This document shows, one piece after another, positions 1 to 9,102 of a stretch of DNA of 16,768 nt (position 1 is the first letter of the stretch; each line of letters begins with the position of its first letter). Source of the stretch: an uncultured Oscillospiraceae bacterium (GTDB lineage: Bacteria; Bacillota; Clostridia; Oscillospirales; Acutalibacteraceae); assembly GCA_900552605.1 (NCBI GenBank), contig USAR01000005.1, positions 1 through 16,768 of the forward strand. Direction: 5' to 3'. The notes beneath the pieces are model-generated. The model was not told the DNA's origin and did not search any database. It saw nothing but the letters and a program-made list of their open reading frames with translations. The translations under genes were made by a program, and so were the position numbers.

Positions 1-336
1 CCTGAGTGCAAAAACACAAAGCCAATGCCCGAGGACGAGGTAACACAGCCTTGCCCGAAATGCGGTGCAAAGCTTTTGAAAAGGGCATCTAAAAAAACGG
101 GAAAGAAATTTTACGGCTGCTCAAATTACCCGAAATGCGACTTTGCGGCGCCCGGTATTCCCACAGGGGAAATTTGTCCCGAGTGCGGCGGCTATATTAT
201 AAGCGGATACAAGGGCAGAAAGTTCTGTATGAACAACGAGTGTCCCACAAGACAAAAGTCCGAAAAGAAAACCGCAAAAAAGTCGGCAACAAAGTCTAAG
301 GCAAAATCGGCAAAGTCCGATAGTAAAGAAAAGTAA
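1..336 (+). CDS. topA: DNA topoisomerase I, C-terminal zinc-ribbon part (5' end outside window)
   Basis: The reading frame is open from base 1, so only the last 111 residues are seen. They hold the end of one zinc ribbon (PECKNTKP), then a full CPKCG...FYGCSNYPKC ribbon, then a third cysteine set (CPECGG...FCMNNECP), and finish in a lysine-rich tail of about 25 residues. Repeated ribbons with the FYGCSNYP signature are typical of the C-terminus of type IA topoisomerase I, which relaxes negative supercoils behind RNA polymerase; the ribbons and basic tail bind single-stranded DNA. The catalytic domains lie outside the window. The downstream neighbour, trmFO, is the usual partner of topA in Firmicutes, which supports the call. 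The ATG at base 25 is internal to the ribbon repeat and is not taken as the start. Confidence 0.93.
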   Translation, partial: PECKNTKPMPEDEVTQPCPKCGAKLLKRASKKTGKKFYGCSNYPKCDFAAPGIPTGEICPECGGYIISGYKGRKFCMNNECPTRQKSEKKTAKKSATKSKAKSAKSDSKEK

Positions 337-402
337 TTAAAAATCGCCGATGAAAGCATACAGCGGTTGCTGAAAAACAATAAAACGAAAAACGGAGACG
401 GA

Positions 403-1716
403 ATGGAAAAGGTTAATGTTATCGGCGCAGGTCTTGCAGGCTGCGAGGCAGCGTGGCAGCTGGCAACGGCAGGAGTTAACGTCACGCTTTATGAAATGAA
501 ACCGAAAAGAAAATCACCTGCACACAGCAGCGATTTGTTTGCGGAACTCGTTTGCTCAAATTCGCTTAAAGCCGCAAGAGCGGATTCCGCAGCAGGACTG
601 CTTAAAGAGGAAATGAGAAGGCTCGGCTCGTTGCTTTTAAATGTTGCGGACGGCTGCTCGGTTCCGGCAGGCGGTGCGCTTGCGGTGGACAGAGACAGGT
701 TTTCCGAGGAAGTAACAAAAAGAATCTGCAATCACGAAAACATAACGGTCTGTTACGATGAGGTTACGGAAATTCCGAGGAGTGGGATAACGATAGTTGC
801 AACCGGACCCTTAACCGAGGGTGCACTGGCGGAGGATATAAAAAAACTTTGCGGCAGCGATTATTTAAGCTTTTTCGATGCGGCAGCGCCGATAGTTACG
901 GCAGACAGCATTGATATGAGCATTGCATTTCGCGCATCGCGCTACGGCAGGGGTGATGACGATTACATCAACTGCCCTTTTAACCGTGCCGAGTATGAAG
1001 AATTCCGTAAGGAGCTTACCGAGGCTGAGGGTGCGTCGCTTCACGGCTTTGATAAAGAGCCGAAGGTTTATGAGGGCTGTATGCCGATTGAGGTGCTTGC
1101 TCGCAGAGGGCTTGACGCGGCACGCTTCGGTCCGATGAAGCCCGTCGGACTTACCGACCCGAGAACAGGGCACAGACCGTGGGCGGCAGTGCAGCTGAGA
1201 ACGGAGAACGACAGCGGCACGCTTTACAACCTTGTGGGTTTTCAGACTAACTTAAAATTCGGAGAACAAAAACGTGTGTTTTCAATGATACCGGGTCTTG
1301 AAAACGCCGAGTTTGTAAGGTACGGTGTAATGCACCGCAATTCTTTTATAAACAGTCCAAGGCTTCTTAGTAGCGATTTTTCGCTGAAAAGTAACGGCAA
1401 CATATACTTTTGCGGTCAGTTAAGCGGTGTAGAAGGGTATATGGAGTCGGCTTCAAGCGGAATTATTGCGGCGCGTGCGGTTTTGAAAAAGCTGAGCGGT
1501 AAAAAGCCGACAGTTTTCCCAAGCTTTACAATGCTGGGTGCTTTAAGCGGATATATAAGCGACGGCAGCGTTAAAAGCTTTCAGCCGATGGGTGCGAATT
1601 TCGGAATTCTGCCGCCGCTTGAAATAAAAATCAGGGATAAACGAGAGCGCTATGCCGCACTTGCGGAGCGTGCGCTTAAGTGGTACGATGAAAATATAAA
1701 TGATCGGACAATATAA
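403..1716 (+). CDS. trmFO: Methylenetetrahydrofolate-tRNA (uracil-5-)-methyltransferase TrmFO
   Basis: A flavoprotein that makes 5-methyluridine at position 54 of tRNA, using methylenetetrahydrofolate as carbon donor rather than S-adenosylmethionine. The 437-residue product has the FAD-binding GAGLAGCEAAW motif at residues 8-18. Both cysteines that act in the B. subtilis enzyme have counterparts: Cys51 in VCSNSLK and Cys226 in YEGCMPIEVLARRG. Length matches the family (about 435). The start is set at ATG 403 because GGAG at 394-397 lies 5 bases upstream and the FAD motif then begins at the expected place; an in-frame TTG at 367 adds 12 unlikely residues. It follows topA by 66 bases, the standard Firmicutes order, but the B. 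subtilis neighbours codV, hslV, hslU and codY are absent here. Confidence 0.97.
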   Translation: MEKVNVIGAGLAGCEAAWQLATAGVNVTLYEMKPKRKSPAHSSDLFAELVCSNSLKAARADSAAGLLKEEMRRLGSLLLNVADGCSVPAGGALAVDRDRFSEEVTKRICNHENITVCYDEVTEIPRSGITIVATGPLTEGALAEDIKKLCGSDYLSFFDAAAPIVTADSIDMSIAFRASRYGRGDDDYINCPFNRAEYEEFRKELTEAEGASLHGFDKEPKVYEGCMPIEVLARRGLDAARFGPMKPVGLTDPRTGHRPWAAVQLRTENDSGTLYNLVGFQTNLKFGEQKRVFSMIPGLENAEFVRYGVMHRNSFINSPRLLSSDFSLKSNGNIYFCGQLSGVEGYMESASSGIIAARAVLKKLSGKKPTVFPSFTMLGALSGYISDGSVKSFQPMGANFGILPPLEIKIRDKRERYAALAERALKWYDENINDRTI

Positions 1717-1810
1717 ACAGACTTTATTTTCCGCTATGGGAAGTATTGAGCCCTGATTTTATGTCTCGGCAAGAAAAAAGTAAAAGAAAAAACAAAAAGG
1801 GTGAGTTGGA

Positions 1811-2821
1811 ATGAGAATAATTGCAGATGCATTCGGCGGGGATAATGCTCCGAAAGCTATTATTGAGGGCTGCGCAAAAGCAGCAGAAAAATTCGGTGTG
1901 GATATAACTCTTGTCGGAAATGAGGACGCAATTAAAAACTGCGCGAATGAGTGCGGCATAAACGTTTCCTCTATGGAAATAATACATACCGACGGCGTAA
2001 TTTCAATGCACGACGATCCCAAGGACGTTTTAAAAAAGAAAGCCGATTCTTCAATGTCGGTTGGTTTGCGCGCGGTGGCGGCAGGCGAGGGGGACGCATT
2101 CCTTTCAGCCGGCAGCACGGGGGCGCTTGTGCTCGGCAGCACATTTTTGGTCAAGAGAATAAAGGGCATAAAGCGCGTTGCTTTCGGTTCTGAAATACCA
2201 ACGGTAACGGGCAATAGATTTTTTCTTATGGACGAGGGAGCAAACGCCGACTGTCGCCCTGAAATGCTATTGCAATTCGGCATTATGTCGTCGCTTTATA
2301 TGCAGCACGTTTTGGGAATTGAAAAGCCGAGAGTCGGTCTGCTTAACATAGGAACAGAGGATACAAAGGGCGGCGAAACACAGCTTGCGGCTTACAAGCT
2401 GCTTAAAGACTCGCAGCTTAACTTTATCGGAAACGTTGAGGCGCGCGAGCTTATGAACGGAGTTTGCGACGTTGCGGTTGCCGACGGATTTTCCGGCAAT
2501 ATCTGTTTAAAAGCGATGGAAGGCACGGCAATGGCTATGATGGGAATGCTTAAAACCGCATTTACAAGCAGTGCCAAAACAAAGCTTGCGGCTGCTATGG
2601 TTATGCCGCAGCTTAAGAAAATCAAAAGTCTTATGAACTACAAAGAGATAGGCTGTGCACCGATTATCGGCGTTAAAAAGCCGGTTTTCAAGGCACACGG
2701 AAATTCCGATGCAGAGGCTTTTTGCAATGCAATCGGTAAATGTTCGGCGTTTGTTAATGCGGGAATACCGCAGAAATTGGAGCTGGCACTTAAAAACGAG
2801 GTAAGCGACAACGATGAATAA
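1811..2821 (+). CDS. plsX: Phosphate acyltransferase PlsX
   Basis: Converts acyl-ACP and phosphate to acyl-phosphate, the substrate used by PlsY in the first step of phospholipid synthesis; a peripheral membrane enzyme. The 336-residue product begins MRIIADAFGGDNAPKA, the conserved PlsX opening, and carries the family's SAGSTGALVLGS and ADGFSGNICLKA segments. Length is normal. The start is supported by GGGTGA at 1799-1804, 6 bases before the ATG. The stop codon lies inside the start region of rnc (8-base overlap), so the two are translationally linked. In many Firmicutes fab genes and acpP lie between plsX and rnc; here nothing does. No FapR-type operator was seen in the 94 bases upstream. 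Confidence 0.97.
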   Translation: MRIIADAFGGDNAPKAIIEGCAKAAEKFGVDITLVGNEDAIKNCANECGINVSSMEIIHTDGVISMHDDPKDVLKKKADSSMSVGLRAVAAGEGDAFLSAGSTGALVLGSTFLVKRIKGIKRVAFGSEIPTVTGNRFFLMDEGANADCRPEMLLQFGIMSSLYMQHVLGIEKPRVGLLNIGTEDTKGGETQLAAYKLLKDSQLNFIGNVEARELMNGVCDVAVADGFSGNICLKAMEGTAMAMMGMLKTAFTSSAKTKLAAAMVMPQLKKIKSLMNYKEIGCAPIIGVKKPVFKAHGNSDAEAFCNAIGKCSAFVNAGIPQKLELALKNEVSDNDE

Positions 2822-3494
2822 TTTTGAGAAAAATCTCGGATATGAATTTAAAAATAAAGCTTTGCTTAAGCGCGCGTTGACACATTCTTCATATGCCAAC
2901 GAAAACCGCAGCGCCGAGGGGTCTAACGAAAGGCTGGAGTTTCTGGGCGATTCGGTTTTATCGGTTATTGTGGCGGAGCACATTTTCCGCAATTTTAAGC
3001 ATTTGCCCGAGGGTGAGCTTACCAAGATTCGTGCGTCGGTGGTTTGTGAAAGCGCACTTTACGAATTTTCCAAAGAGCTTGATATCGGTTCTTACCTTTT
3101 ACTTGGCAAGGGCGAGGTTATAAACGGCGGTAACAAACGTCCGTCGATTCTTGCGGATGCGTTTGAAGCGGTGCTTGCGGCAATTTATCTTGACGGAGGC
3201 ATTGAGCCTGCAAGAAAACACGTTTTGCACTTTGTTGACCCAAAGCTGAGACACTTGACTACCGTTGCGTTTAAAGACTACAAAACCGCACTTCAAGAGG
3301 TTATTCAAAAGAATCCGGAGGAAGAGCTGCAATATGTTTTAACGGGTGAAAGCGGACCTGACCATGCAAAGGTATTCACTGTTGAAGTACATCTTAATTC
3401 AAATGTCATTGGAAAAGGCAAGGGTCCGAGCAAAAAGCGTGCCGAGCAAGAGGCTGCAAGGCAGGCTTTGGAGCTTATGGGCGAGAAGCTATGA
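2814..3494 (+). CDS. rnc: Ribonuclease III
   Basis: Double-strand-specific endoribonuclease that processes rRNA precursors and structured mRNAs. Of its 226 residues, about 1-150 form the catalytic domain with the signature NERLEFLGDSVL. Glu39, Glu42, Asp46, Asp115 and Glu118 match the metal-binding residues of the E. coli enzyme (Glu38, Glu41, Asp45, Asp114, Glu117). A double-stranded RNA-binding domain follows from about residue 155, with the GKGKGPSKKRAEQEAARQAL helix near the end. Length is typical. The ATG overlaps the end of plsX by 8 bases and the stop overlaps the next start as ATGA, so all three are probably coupled in translation. Confidence 0.98.
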   Translation: MNNFEKNLGYEFKNKALLKRALTHSSYANENRSAEGSNERLEFLGDSVLSVIVAEHIFRNFKHLPEGELTKIRASVVCESALYEFSKELDIGSYLLLGKGEVINGGNKRPSILADAFEAVLAAIYLDGGIEPARKHVLHFVDPKLRHLTTVAFKDYKTALQEVIQKNPEEELQYVLTGESGPDHAKVFTVEVHLNSNVIGKGKGPSKKRAEQEAARQALELMGEKL

Positions 3495-4516
3495 GCTCAC
3501 ACGCCAATATATCCGTTTTTGTGCCGCATATCGGCTGTCCCAACAGGTGCAGCTTTTGCGACCAGATACATATAACGGGCACAGCGACAGTACCGACCGC
3601 AGAGGATGTAAAAAACGCCGTGAGGACTGCAATAGGTAAAAAGGGATACAATTCAGCAAACACAGAGCTTGCTTTTTTCGGAGGCAGCTTTACCGCAATT
3701 GACACCGACTACCGAAGACAGCTGCTTGGCGCTGCTTTTGAATTTGTTAAAAAAGGTGACATTTGCGGCATCAGAATTTCGACAAGACCCGACGCGATCG
3801 ACAAAAAAATTTTAGAGGAGCTTTCAAGCTACGGCGTGACGTCGATCGAGCTTGGTGCACAGAGTATGGACGACGAGGTACTGATGAAAAATCTCAGAGG
3901 TCATACGGCTGAGCATGTAAGAACGTCGGCAGAGCTTATAAAGCAAAGCGGCTTTGAGCTAGGGCTTCAAATGATGACGGGGCTATATGCCGACGATGAT
4001 CAAAAAGACATAAACACGGCAAGAGAATTGGCAAAATTAAATCCCGAAACCGTGCGGATATACCCTACAATAGTTTTCAAAAATACATATCTCGAAAAGC
4101 TTTTAAAAAGCGGTGAATATACTCCGCAGACGGTTGAGGGTGCCGCAAGGCTTTGCGCATATTTAAAACGTTTTTTCGAGCAAGAGGGAATAACGGTTAT
4201 AAGAACCGGACTTCATTCTATTGACGAGGAAGCCTATGCCGCAGGACCTTGGCATCCGGCTTTCGGCGAGCTTTGCGAAAATGAGAGATATTTTGCCGAG
4301 ATGTTATCGGCACTTAAGGAAAAGCCGAAAGGAGACTACACGGTGCTTGTTGCAAGCGGCTGTGTATCAAAGGCAGCAGGACAACGTCGAGTCAATCTTT
4401 TAAAGCTTCAAAAGCTTGGTTACAATTGCCATATAAAGGAAAACGAAAGCCTTTTAAAATACAATGTAAAAATTAAGGAATTTAAGAAAGAAAACAAGAA
4501 GGGAGGGCGACTGTAA
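3491..4516 (+). CDS. Elp3-like radical SAM protein of unknown substrate
   Basis: A 341-residue radical S-adenosylmethionine protein. The cluster-binding triad is Cys16, Cys20 and Cys23 in GCPNRCSFCDQ, followed by a GGSFT motif at residues 64-68 that helps hold SAM. The segment IELGAQSMDDEVLMKNLRGH resembles the radical SAM half of Elp3/COG1243 proteins. It stops short of the acetyltransferase domain that Elp3 uses to modify wobble uridine, so that reaction cannot be assumed; I do not know its substrate. It begins on an ATGA overlap with rnc and ends on a TAATG overlap with smc, with GGGAGGG at 4501-4507 inside its 3' end serving smc. To my recollection a radical SAM gene in this position is common in Clostridia. 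Confidence 0.88.
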   Translation: MSSHANISVFVPHIGCPNRCSFCDQIHITGTATVPTAEDVKNAVRTAIGKKGYNSANTELAFFGGSFTAIDTDYRRQLLGAAFEFVKKGDICGIRISTRPDAIDKKILEELSSYGVTSIELGAQSMDDEVLMKNLRGHTAEHVRTSAELIKQSGFELGLQMMTGLYADDDQKDINTARELAKLNPETVRIYPTIVFKNTYLEKLLKSGEYTPQTVEGAARLCAYLKRFFEQEGITVIRTGLHSIDEEAYAAGPWHPAFGELCENERYFAEMLSALKEKPKGDYTVLVASGCVSKAAGQRRVNLLKLQKLGYNCHIKENESLLKYNVKIKEFKKENKKGGRL

Positions 4517-7500
4517 TGCTGCTGAAATCAATAAACATACAGGGGTTTAAATCTTTTGCGGATAAAACTCAGCTGCTTTTCGGCAAAGGCATAACAGCCG
4601 TTGTCGGCCCTAACGGAAGCGGAAAAAGCAATATTTCCGACGCGGTTCGCTGGGTATTGGGCGAGCAATCAACAAAATCCTTGCGCGGTTCTTCTATGGA
4701 GGACGTTATCTTTATCGGTTCCGACACACGCCGCGCGCAGGGCTTTGCAGAGGTTACGCTGACTATTGACAATACCGACCGCAGTCTTAACTTTGATAAC
4801 GACACGGTAGCAGTTACAAGAAGATATTATCGCTCTCATGAGAGTGAGTACCTTATAAACGGCATAAGTGTCAGGCTGCGTGATGTTAACGAGCTTTTTA
4901 TGGATACAGGACTCGGTCGTGACGGCTATTCTATGATAGGTCAAGGTAAAATCGACAGCATTGTGGGTGCGAAGCCTCAGGAACGACGCGATATTTTCGA
5001 GGAGGCTTCCGGCATTTCGCGCTACCGTTACAGAAAATCCGAAGCGGAAAGAAAGCTTAACGCGGCGGAAGAAAATATGGTAAGGCTCAAGGATATCTTC
5101 GGCGAGCTTGAGGCAAGAGTAGGTCCGCTGAAAAGTCAAAGTGAAAAAGCCGAAAAATACCTTAAGCTGCGCGACGAGCGCAAAAACCTTGAGATAGGGC
5201 TTTGGCTTAATGCGCTGGATAATTCTAAGGACGCGTTGCGCGAGCAGGAGCGCAAAATAACAACCGCCGATATTCAATACAAAGAAATAGGCGAACAGCT
5301 CTCAAAGCTTGCGGAAAATCAAGAGGAGTTTGCAAGTCGCTCGGCATTTATCACATCTGCAATCGAGCAGGATCGTCGCAAGGCGGCGGAATACGAGGAA
5401 AATGCTGCACGTATTGAGGGTGACATCGCTGTTGAAAACAACACGATAGAGCATAACAATCAAAATATCGAAAGAATAAGGCTGGAAATCGACGGACTGC
5501 GCGGAAGCGACGAAACCGCTAAAGAGAATGTTTTAAACGAGAAAAAACGTCTTGATGAAAAACGCGAAAGCTTAAAGCAAAACAGCGATGAAATTTCTTG
5601 TACCAATGCCGATATGAATGCATTGCTTACAAAGAGCGAGGGCTTTTCAAAGCAGATTGAAGAGCTTGTAATGAAGCTTAACGCACTCAGTCGCGACGAA
5701 TCGGGAGCACAGGTGCAGATGGTAACGGCACAGACCGCTCTTTCGGAAATTGCCGCGCGCAGAGGGGCTGTGAACAATAACAAGGTTGAGCTTGAGAGCG
5801 CGCTGAAAGGCTATGAAGAAGAGCTTAAAAAGCTGTATGTCGATCGCGAAACGCTGCAGGATTCAATAAAGAGCTACGATAACGCCGCAGAGGGCTACAA
5901 AATGCGTTATGATGTGCGAAAATCAAGTGCGGACAAGCTGCAAAAAGAGCTTGAAAACAAGAGCCTTGAGCTTAAAGACACAGAGCGCCGTACAGAGCTT
6001 TTAAAAGAGCTTGAAAAGAATATGGAAGGCTTTCAGCACGCCGTCAAAAAGGTTATAAAGGAAGCGGAAAAGGGCACACTGCGCGGTATTTGCGGACCGG
6101 TTATAAGGCTTATTAAGGCAGACGCAAAGCATTCTGTCGCTATTGAGACCGCACTTGCAGCAGCCGCACAAAACATCGTGGTTGAAACAGAGGGCGACGC
6201 AAAGCGCGCAATAAAGCTGCTTAAGGAAACAAAGGCAGGCAGAGCAACATTTTGGCCTGTTTCGACAGCTAAAAGCAGACCGTTCGGTGAAAAGGGCATG
6301 GAAGAGCTCGACGGCTTTGTGGGCATTGCGGCAGACCTTGTTGAGTGCGACAAAAAATACCGTGAGGTAGTATATTCGCTTTTAGGCGGCATCTTAGTGG
6401 CAACCGACCTTGACGCTGCGGTTGATATTGCCGCAAAATACGGCAGGAAATATAAGGTCGTTTCTTTAGACGGGCAGGTGGTAAACACCGGCGGTTCGCT
6501 TACCGGCGGCTCGCTTTCCAAACACACGGGACTTTTAAGCCGTGCCGGAGAGATTGAAAAGCTCGGATTAAAGACTGCAAAGCTTCAAAACGAGATTAAA
6601 GAAAAGCAATCGGAACTTAATGCCGCCTTGCAAAGTCTTGAGGCAACCCAAAAAGACATTGCCGAGACAGAGCTTGAAAGAAAAACCGCAAACGAGGACT
6701 TAATAAGGGTGCTTGGCGAGCTGCGCCGTATCGACGATATGAAAAGCTCGGCAGAATCAGGGTTAAAATCACTTGAAAAGGAAAGTGCCGACCTTGATGA
6801 AAGAGAAGTGCAGCTTGAAGGACAGATAAAGGCTGCCGACAACGGCATTGAAGGTTTTAAAGCGGAAAAGTCAGAGCTTGAAGCCAAAATGGAAGAGATA
6901 TCGGGCGGCAGAACGGGGCTTGAGGACAGGCGCCGCGAGCTGTCGGCTCGTCTTACCGAATTAAGGCTTAAGAATGTGGAGCTGCAAAAGGATATTGAGC
7001 AGATTGAAAGGAACGCAAAGCAGCTGGAACAAATGATATCCGACCGCACATACCGCGCAGAGCAGCTTGACCTTCAGATAAAGCAGCTTGAAGAGCACAA
7101 CCGCGCTCTTTTTGAAAGGATAGAAAGTCTTAAAAACGACATTTCAAATTCCAAACAGCGAGCAGCCGAGATGCTTAATAATGCGGAAAAGCTGCGATTG
7201 GAGCGCGACGAAAACGAAAAGCAGACGGTGGAAAGCAGAGCGGAAGAAAGACGTCTGCTTGAAAGCCGTGAAAATCTCGGCAAGGAGCTTGCGCGTTTGC
7301 AAGAGCGCCGAGAGGTTATGACTAACGAATACGACAACATAATAAAGCGGCTTTTCGATGAATACGAGCTTACAAGAAGTGAGGCGGAACAGCTTAACAT
7401 TCAGCTTGACGACCCGTCGATAGCAAAAAAAGAGCTTGCCGAAATAAAATCCAAGATGAAAGCGCTTGGCAACGTCAATGTCGGAGCTATTGAGGAATAT

Positions 7501-8088
7501 CGTGAAGTTAGTGAAAGATATGAATTTTATAAGGTGCAGATCGACGATGTTGAAAAGACGCGCACCGAGCTTTATAAACTCATAAACAATTTAACAGGCA
7601 CAATGCGTGATATGTTTACCGACGGCTTCGGAAAAATCAACCGCAACTTCCAAAAAACATTCACCGACCTTTTCGGCGGAGGCAGCGCGGAGCTGATTTT
7701 ATCCGACCCCGAAAACGTGCTTGAAAGCGGCATTGATATTTCCGTGCGCATACCAGGAAAAACCGTTTCCAAAATAGAACCGTTGTCCGGCGGAGAAAAG
7801 GCGCTTGTTGCAATATCGATTTACTTTGCGATTATGATGGTAAATCCTCCGCCTTTCTGTCTTTTGGACGAGGTGGAATCGGCGCTTGACGAGGTAAACG
7901 TCGACAGAGTTGCCGAGTATATGCACCATATGAACGACTCAACGCAGTTTATCTGCATAACCCACCGCAGAGGCACAATGGAGGCTGCCGATATGCTTTA
8001 CGGCGTTACAATGCAGGAAAAGGGCGTTTCAAAGCTGCTGGAGCTTAATGTTGCGGAGCTTGAAAAGAAGCTTAATATCAATAACTAA
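4516..8088 (+). CDS. smc: Chromosome segregation protein SMC
   Basis: ATPase core of the SMC-ScpAB condensin that organises and separates the chromosome. The 1190-residue protein has the full layout: Walker A GPNGSGKSN at 31-39, a Q-loop region GQGKIDSIV, a long coiled coil from about 170 to 500, a hinge from about 511 to 680 with the glycine-rich GGSLTGGS near its end, a returning coiled coil to about 1025, the ABC signature LSGGEKAL starting at 1090, and Walker B FCLLDEVESALD with Asp1118 and Glu1119. Length is typical of the family (about 1180-1190). The start overlaps the previous stop by one base and has a strong GGGAGGG 8 bases upstream. scpA and scpB are not in the window. Confidence 0.98.
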   Translation: MLLKSINIQGFKSFADKTQLLFGKGITAVVGPNGSGKSNISDAVRWVLGEQSTKSLRGSSMEDVIFIGSDTRRAQGFAEVTLTIDNTDRSLNFDNDTVAVTRRYYRSHESEYLINGISVRLRDVNELFMDTGLGRDGYSMIGQGKIDSIVGAKPQERRDIFEEASGISRYRYRKSEAERKLNAAEENMVRLKDIFGELEARVGPLKSQSEKAEKYLKLRDERKNLEIGLWLNALDNSKDALREQERKITTADIQYKEIGEQLSKLAENQEEFASRSAFITSAIEQDRRKAAEYEENAARIEGDIAVENNTIEHNNQNIERIRLEIDGLRGSDETAKENVLNEKKRLDEKRESLKQNSDEISCTNADMNALLTKSEGFSKQIEELVMKLNALSRDESGAQVQMVTAQTALSEIAARRGAVNNNKVELESALKGYEEELKKLYVDRETLQDSIKSYDNAAEGYKMRYDVRKSSADKLQKELENKSLELKDTERRTELLKELEKNMEGFQHAVKKVIKEAEKGTLRGICGPVIRLIKADAKHSVAIETALAAAAQNIVVETEGDAKRAIKLLKETKAGRATFWPVSTAKSRPFGEKGMEELDGFVGIAADLVECDKKYREVVYSLLGGILVATDLDAAVDIAAKYGRKYKVVSLDGQVVNTGGSLTGGSLSKHTGLLSRAGEIEKLGLKTAKLQNEIKEKQSELNAALQSLEATQKDIAETELERKTANEDLIRVLGELRRIDDMKSSAESGLKSLEKESADLDEREVQLEGQIKAADNGIEGFKAEKSELEAKMEEISGGRTGLEDRRRELSARLTELRLKNVELQKDIEQIERNAKQLEQMISDRTYRAEQLDLQIKQLEEHNRALFERIESLKNDISNSKQRAAEMLNNAEKLRLERDENEKQTVESRAEERRLLESRENLGKELARLQERREVMTNEYDNIIKRLFDEYELTRSEAEQLNIQLDDPSIAKKELAEIKSKMKALGNVNVGAIEEYREVSERYEFYKVQIDDVEKTRTELYKLINNLTGTMRDMFTDGFGKINRNFQKTFTDLFGGGSAELILSDPENVLESGIDISVRIPGKTVSKIEPLSGGEKALVAISIYFAIMMVNPPPFCLLDEVESALDEVNVDRVAEYMHHMNDSTQFICITHRRGTMEAADMLYGVTMQEKGVSKLLELNVAELEKKLNINN

Positions 8089-8113
8089 TTTATAATCGGG
8101 AGTGGAAGGCTTA

Positions 8114-9025
8114 ATGGGACTGTTTTCTAAAATCAACGCAGGGCTTAAAAAAACACGCGATTCGTTTGTCGGCGCGGTAACGGGAATTGTTAACAGCTTT
8201 ACAAAAATTGACGAAGAGCTTTTTGAAGAGCTTGAGGAAACAATGATAATGAGCGATATGGGAATGCCGACCGCGGAGCACATTACCGAATTGCTCAGAA
8301 AAAAGGTGAAAGAGCAAGGAGTTACCGACCCCAAGGTGATCAAAGACCTGCTTGAGGAAATTATAACAGAGCTGTTAGGACAAGACGAAGGCTTGAAGCT
8401 TTCCACCGCCCCTTCCGTAATTCTTGTAATAGGCGTTAACGGCGTTGGTAAGACCACCACAATAGGAAAGCTTGCGGCAAGGCTTAAAAGCGAGGGCAAA
8501 AAGGTTATGCTTGCTCCTGCGGATACATTTCGCGCGGCGGCAATCGACCAGCTTGAGATATGGAGCGAAAGAGCCGGCGTTGATATTGTGAAAAGCACCG
8601 AGGGCAGCGATCCGGCATCGGTTGTTTTCGACGCGCTTAATGCCGCAAAAGCAAGGGGTGCCGATGTGGTTATCTGCGATACCGCAGGAAGGCTGCACAA
8701 CAAGAAAAATCTTATGGACGAGCTTGCGAAAATATCGCGCGTTATTTCAAGAGAGTGCCCCGATGCCGACATTGAAAATCTGCTTGTGCTTGACGCGGCA
8801 ACGGGTCAAAACGCGGTCAATCAGGCAAGAGAGTTTAAAAATGTCGCCGATATAACGGGAATCGTGCTTACAAAGCTCGACGGCACTGCGCGAGGCGGCA
8901 TTGTGCTTTCAATTTGCAATGAGCTTAAGATTCCCGTGAAATTCATAGGCGTGGGCGAGCAGGTTGACGACCTGCAACCCTTTGACGCAGCACAGTTTGC
9001 GCATTCGCTTTTTGCGGCGGAATGA
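8114..9025 (+). CDS. ftsY: Signal recognition particle receptor FtsY
   Basis: Membrane-associated GTPase that docks the signal recognition particle and its ribosome at the Sec translocon. The 303-residue product has a helical N domain (about 1-90) and a GTPase domain with the P-loop GVNGVGKTTT from 107, the DTFRAAAIDQL insertion box, DTAGR at 189-193 and TKLDGTARGG from 253. It lacks the long acidic A domain of E. coli FtsY, as is normal in Firmicutes. ATG 8114 is chosen because GGGAG at 8098-8102 lies 11 bases upstream and GGAAGG is closer; an in-frame GTG at 8102 overlaps that site and cannot use it. It follows smc by 25 bases, a widely conserved pairing. Confidence 0.97.
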   Translation: MGLFSKINAGLKKTRDSFVGAVTGIVNSFTKIDEELFEELEETMIMSDMGMPTAEHITELLRKKVKEQGVTDPKVIKDLLEEIITELLGQDEGLKLSTAPSVILVIGVNGVGKTTTIGKLAARLKSEGKKVMLAPADTFRAAAIDQLEIWSERAGVDIVKSTEGSDPASVVFDALNAAKARGADVVICDTAGRLHNKKNLMDELAKISRVISRECPDADIENLLVLDAATGQNAVNQAREFKNVADITGIVLTKLDGTARGGIVLSICNELKIPVKFIGVGEQVDDLQPFDAAQFAHSLFAAE

Positions 9026-9102
9026 AATCGGTATTTTCTAAAAAACAGATTATAAATTATGAAAAATATTTTAAAAAATGAAAACAAAATCGGAGGAAAT
9101 AA

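Noticed and set aside
367..402. TTG-initiated extension of trmFO by 12 residues
   Set aside because: The extra residues are not TrmFO-like and ATG 403 has a well-spaced GGAG.
192..485. Minus-strand open frame across the topA-trmFO gap
   Set aside because: Phenylalanine-rich product of the lysine-rich topA tail read backwards; no domain.
1717..1810. FapR-type operator or promoter before plsX
   Set aside because: No FapR-like palindrome and no credible -35/-10 pair could be found.
1759..2283. Minus-strand open frame of 174 codons opposite plsX
   Set aside because: No family resemblance and fully antisense to plsX; proline- and serine-rich in the way shadow frames are.
8029..8772. Minus-strand open frame of 247 codons opposite smc/ftsY
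   Set aside because: Serine-rich, low-complexity translation with no recognisable domain, lying opposite a certain gene (ftsY); it is a codon-bias shadow.
9026..9102. Possible promoter in the AT-rich gap before yhbY (TATAAA at 9051)
   Set aside because: No acceptable -35 at 16-19 bases upstream; AT-rich sequence gives -10-like hexamers easily.
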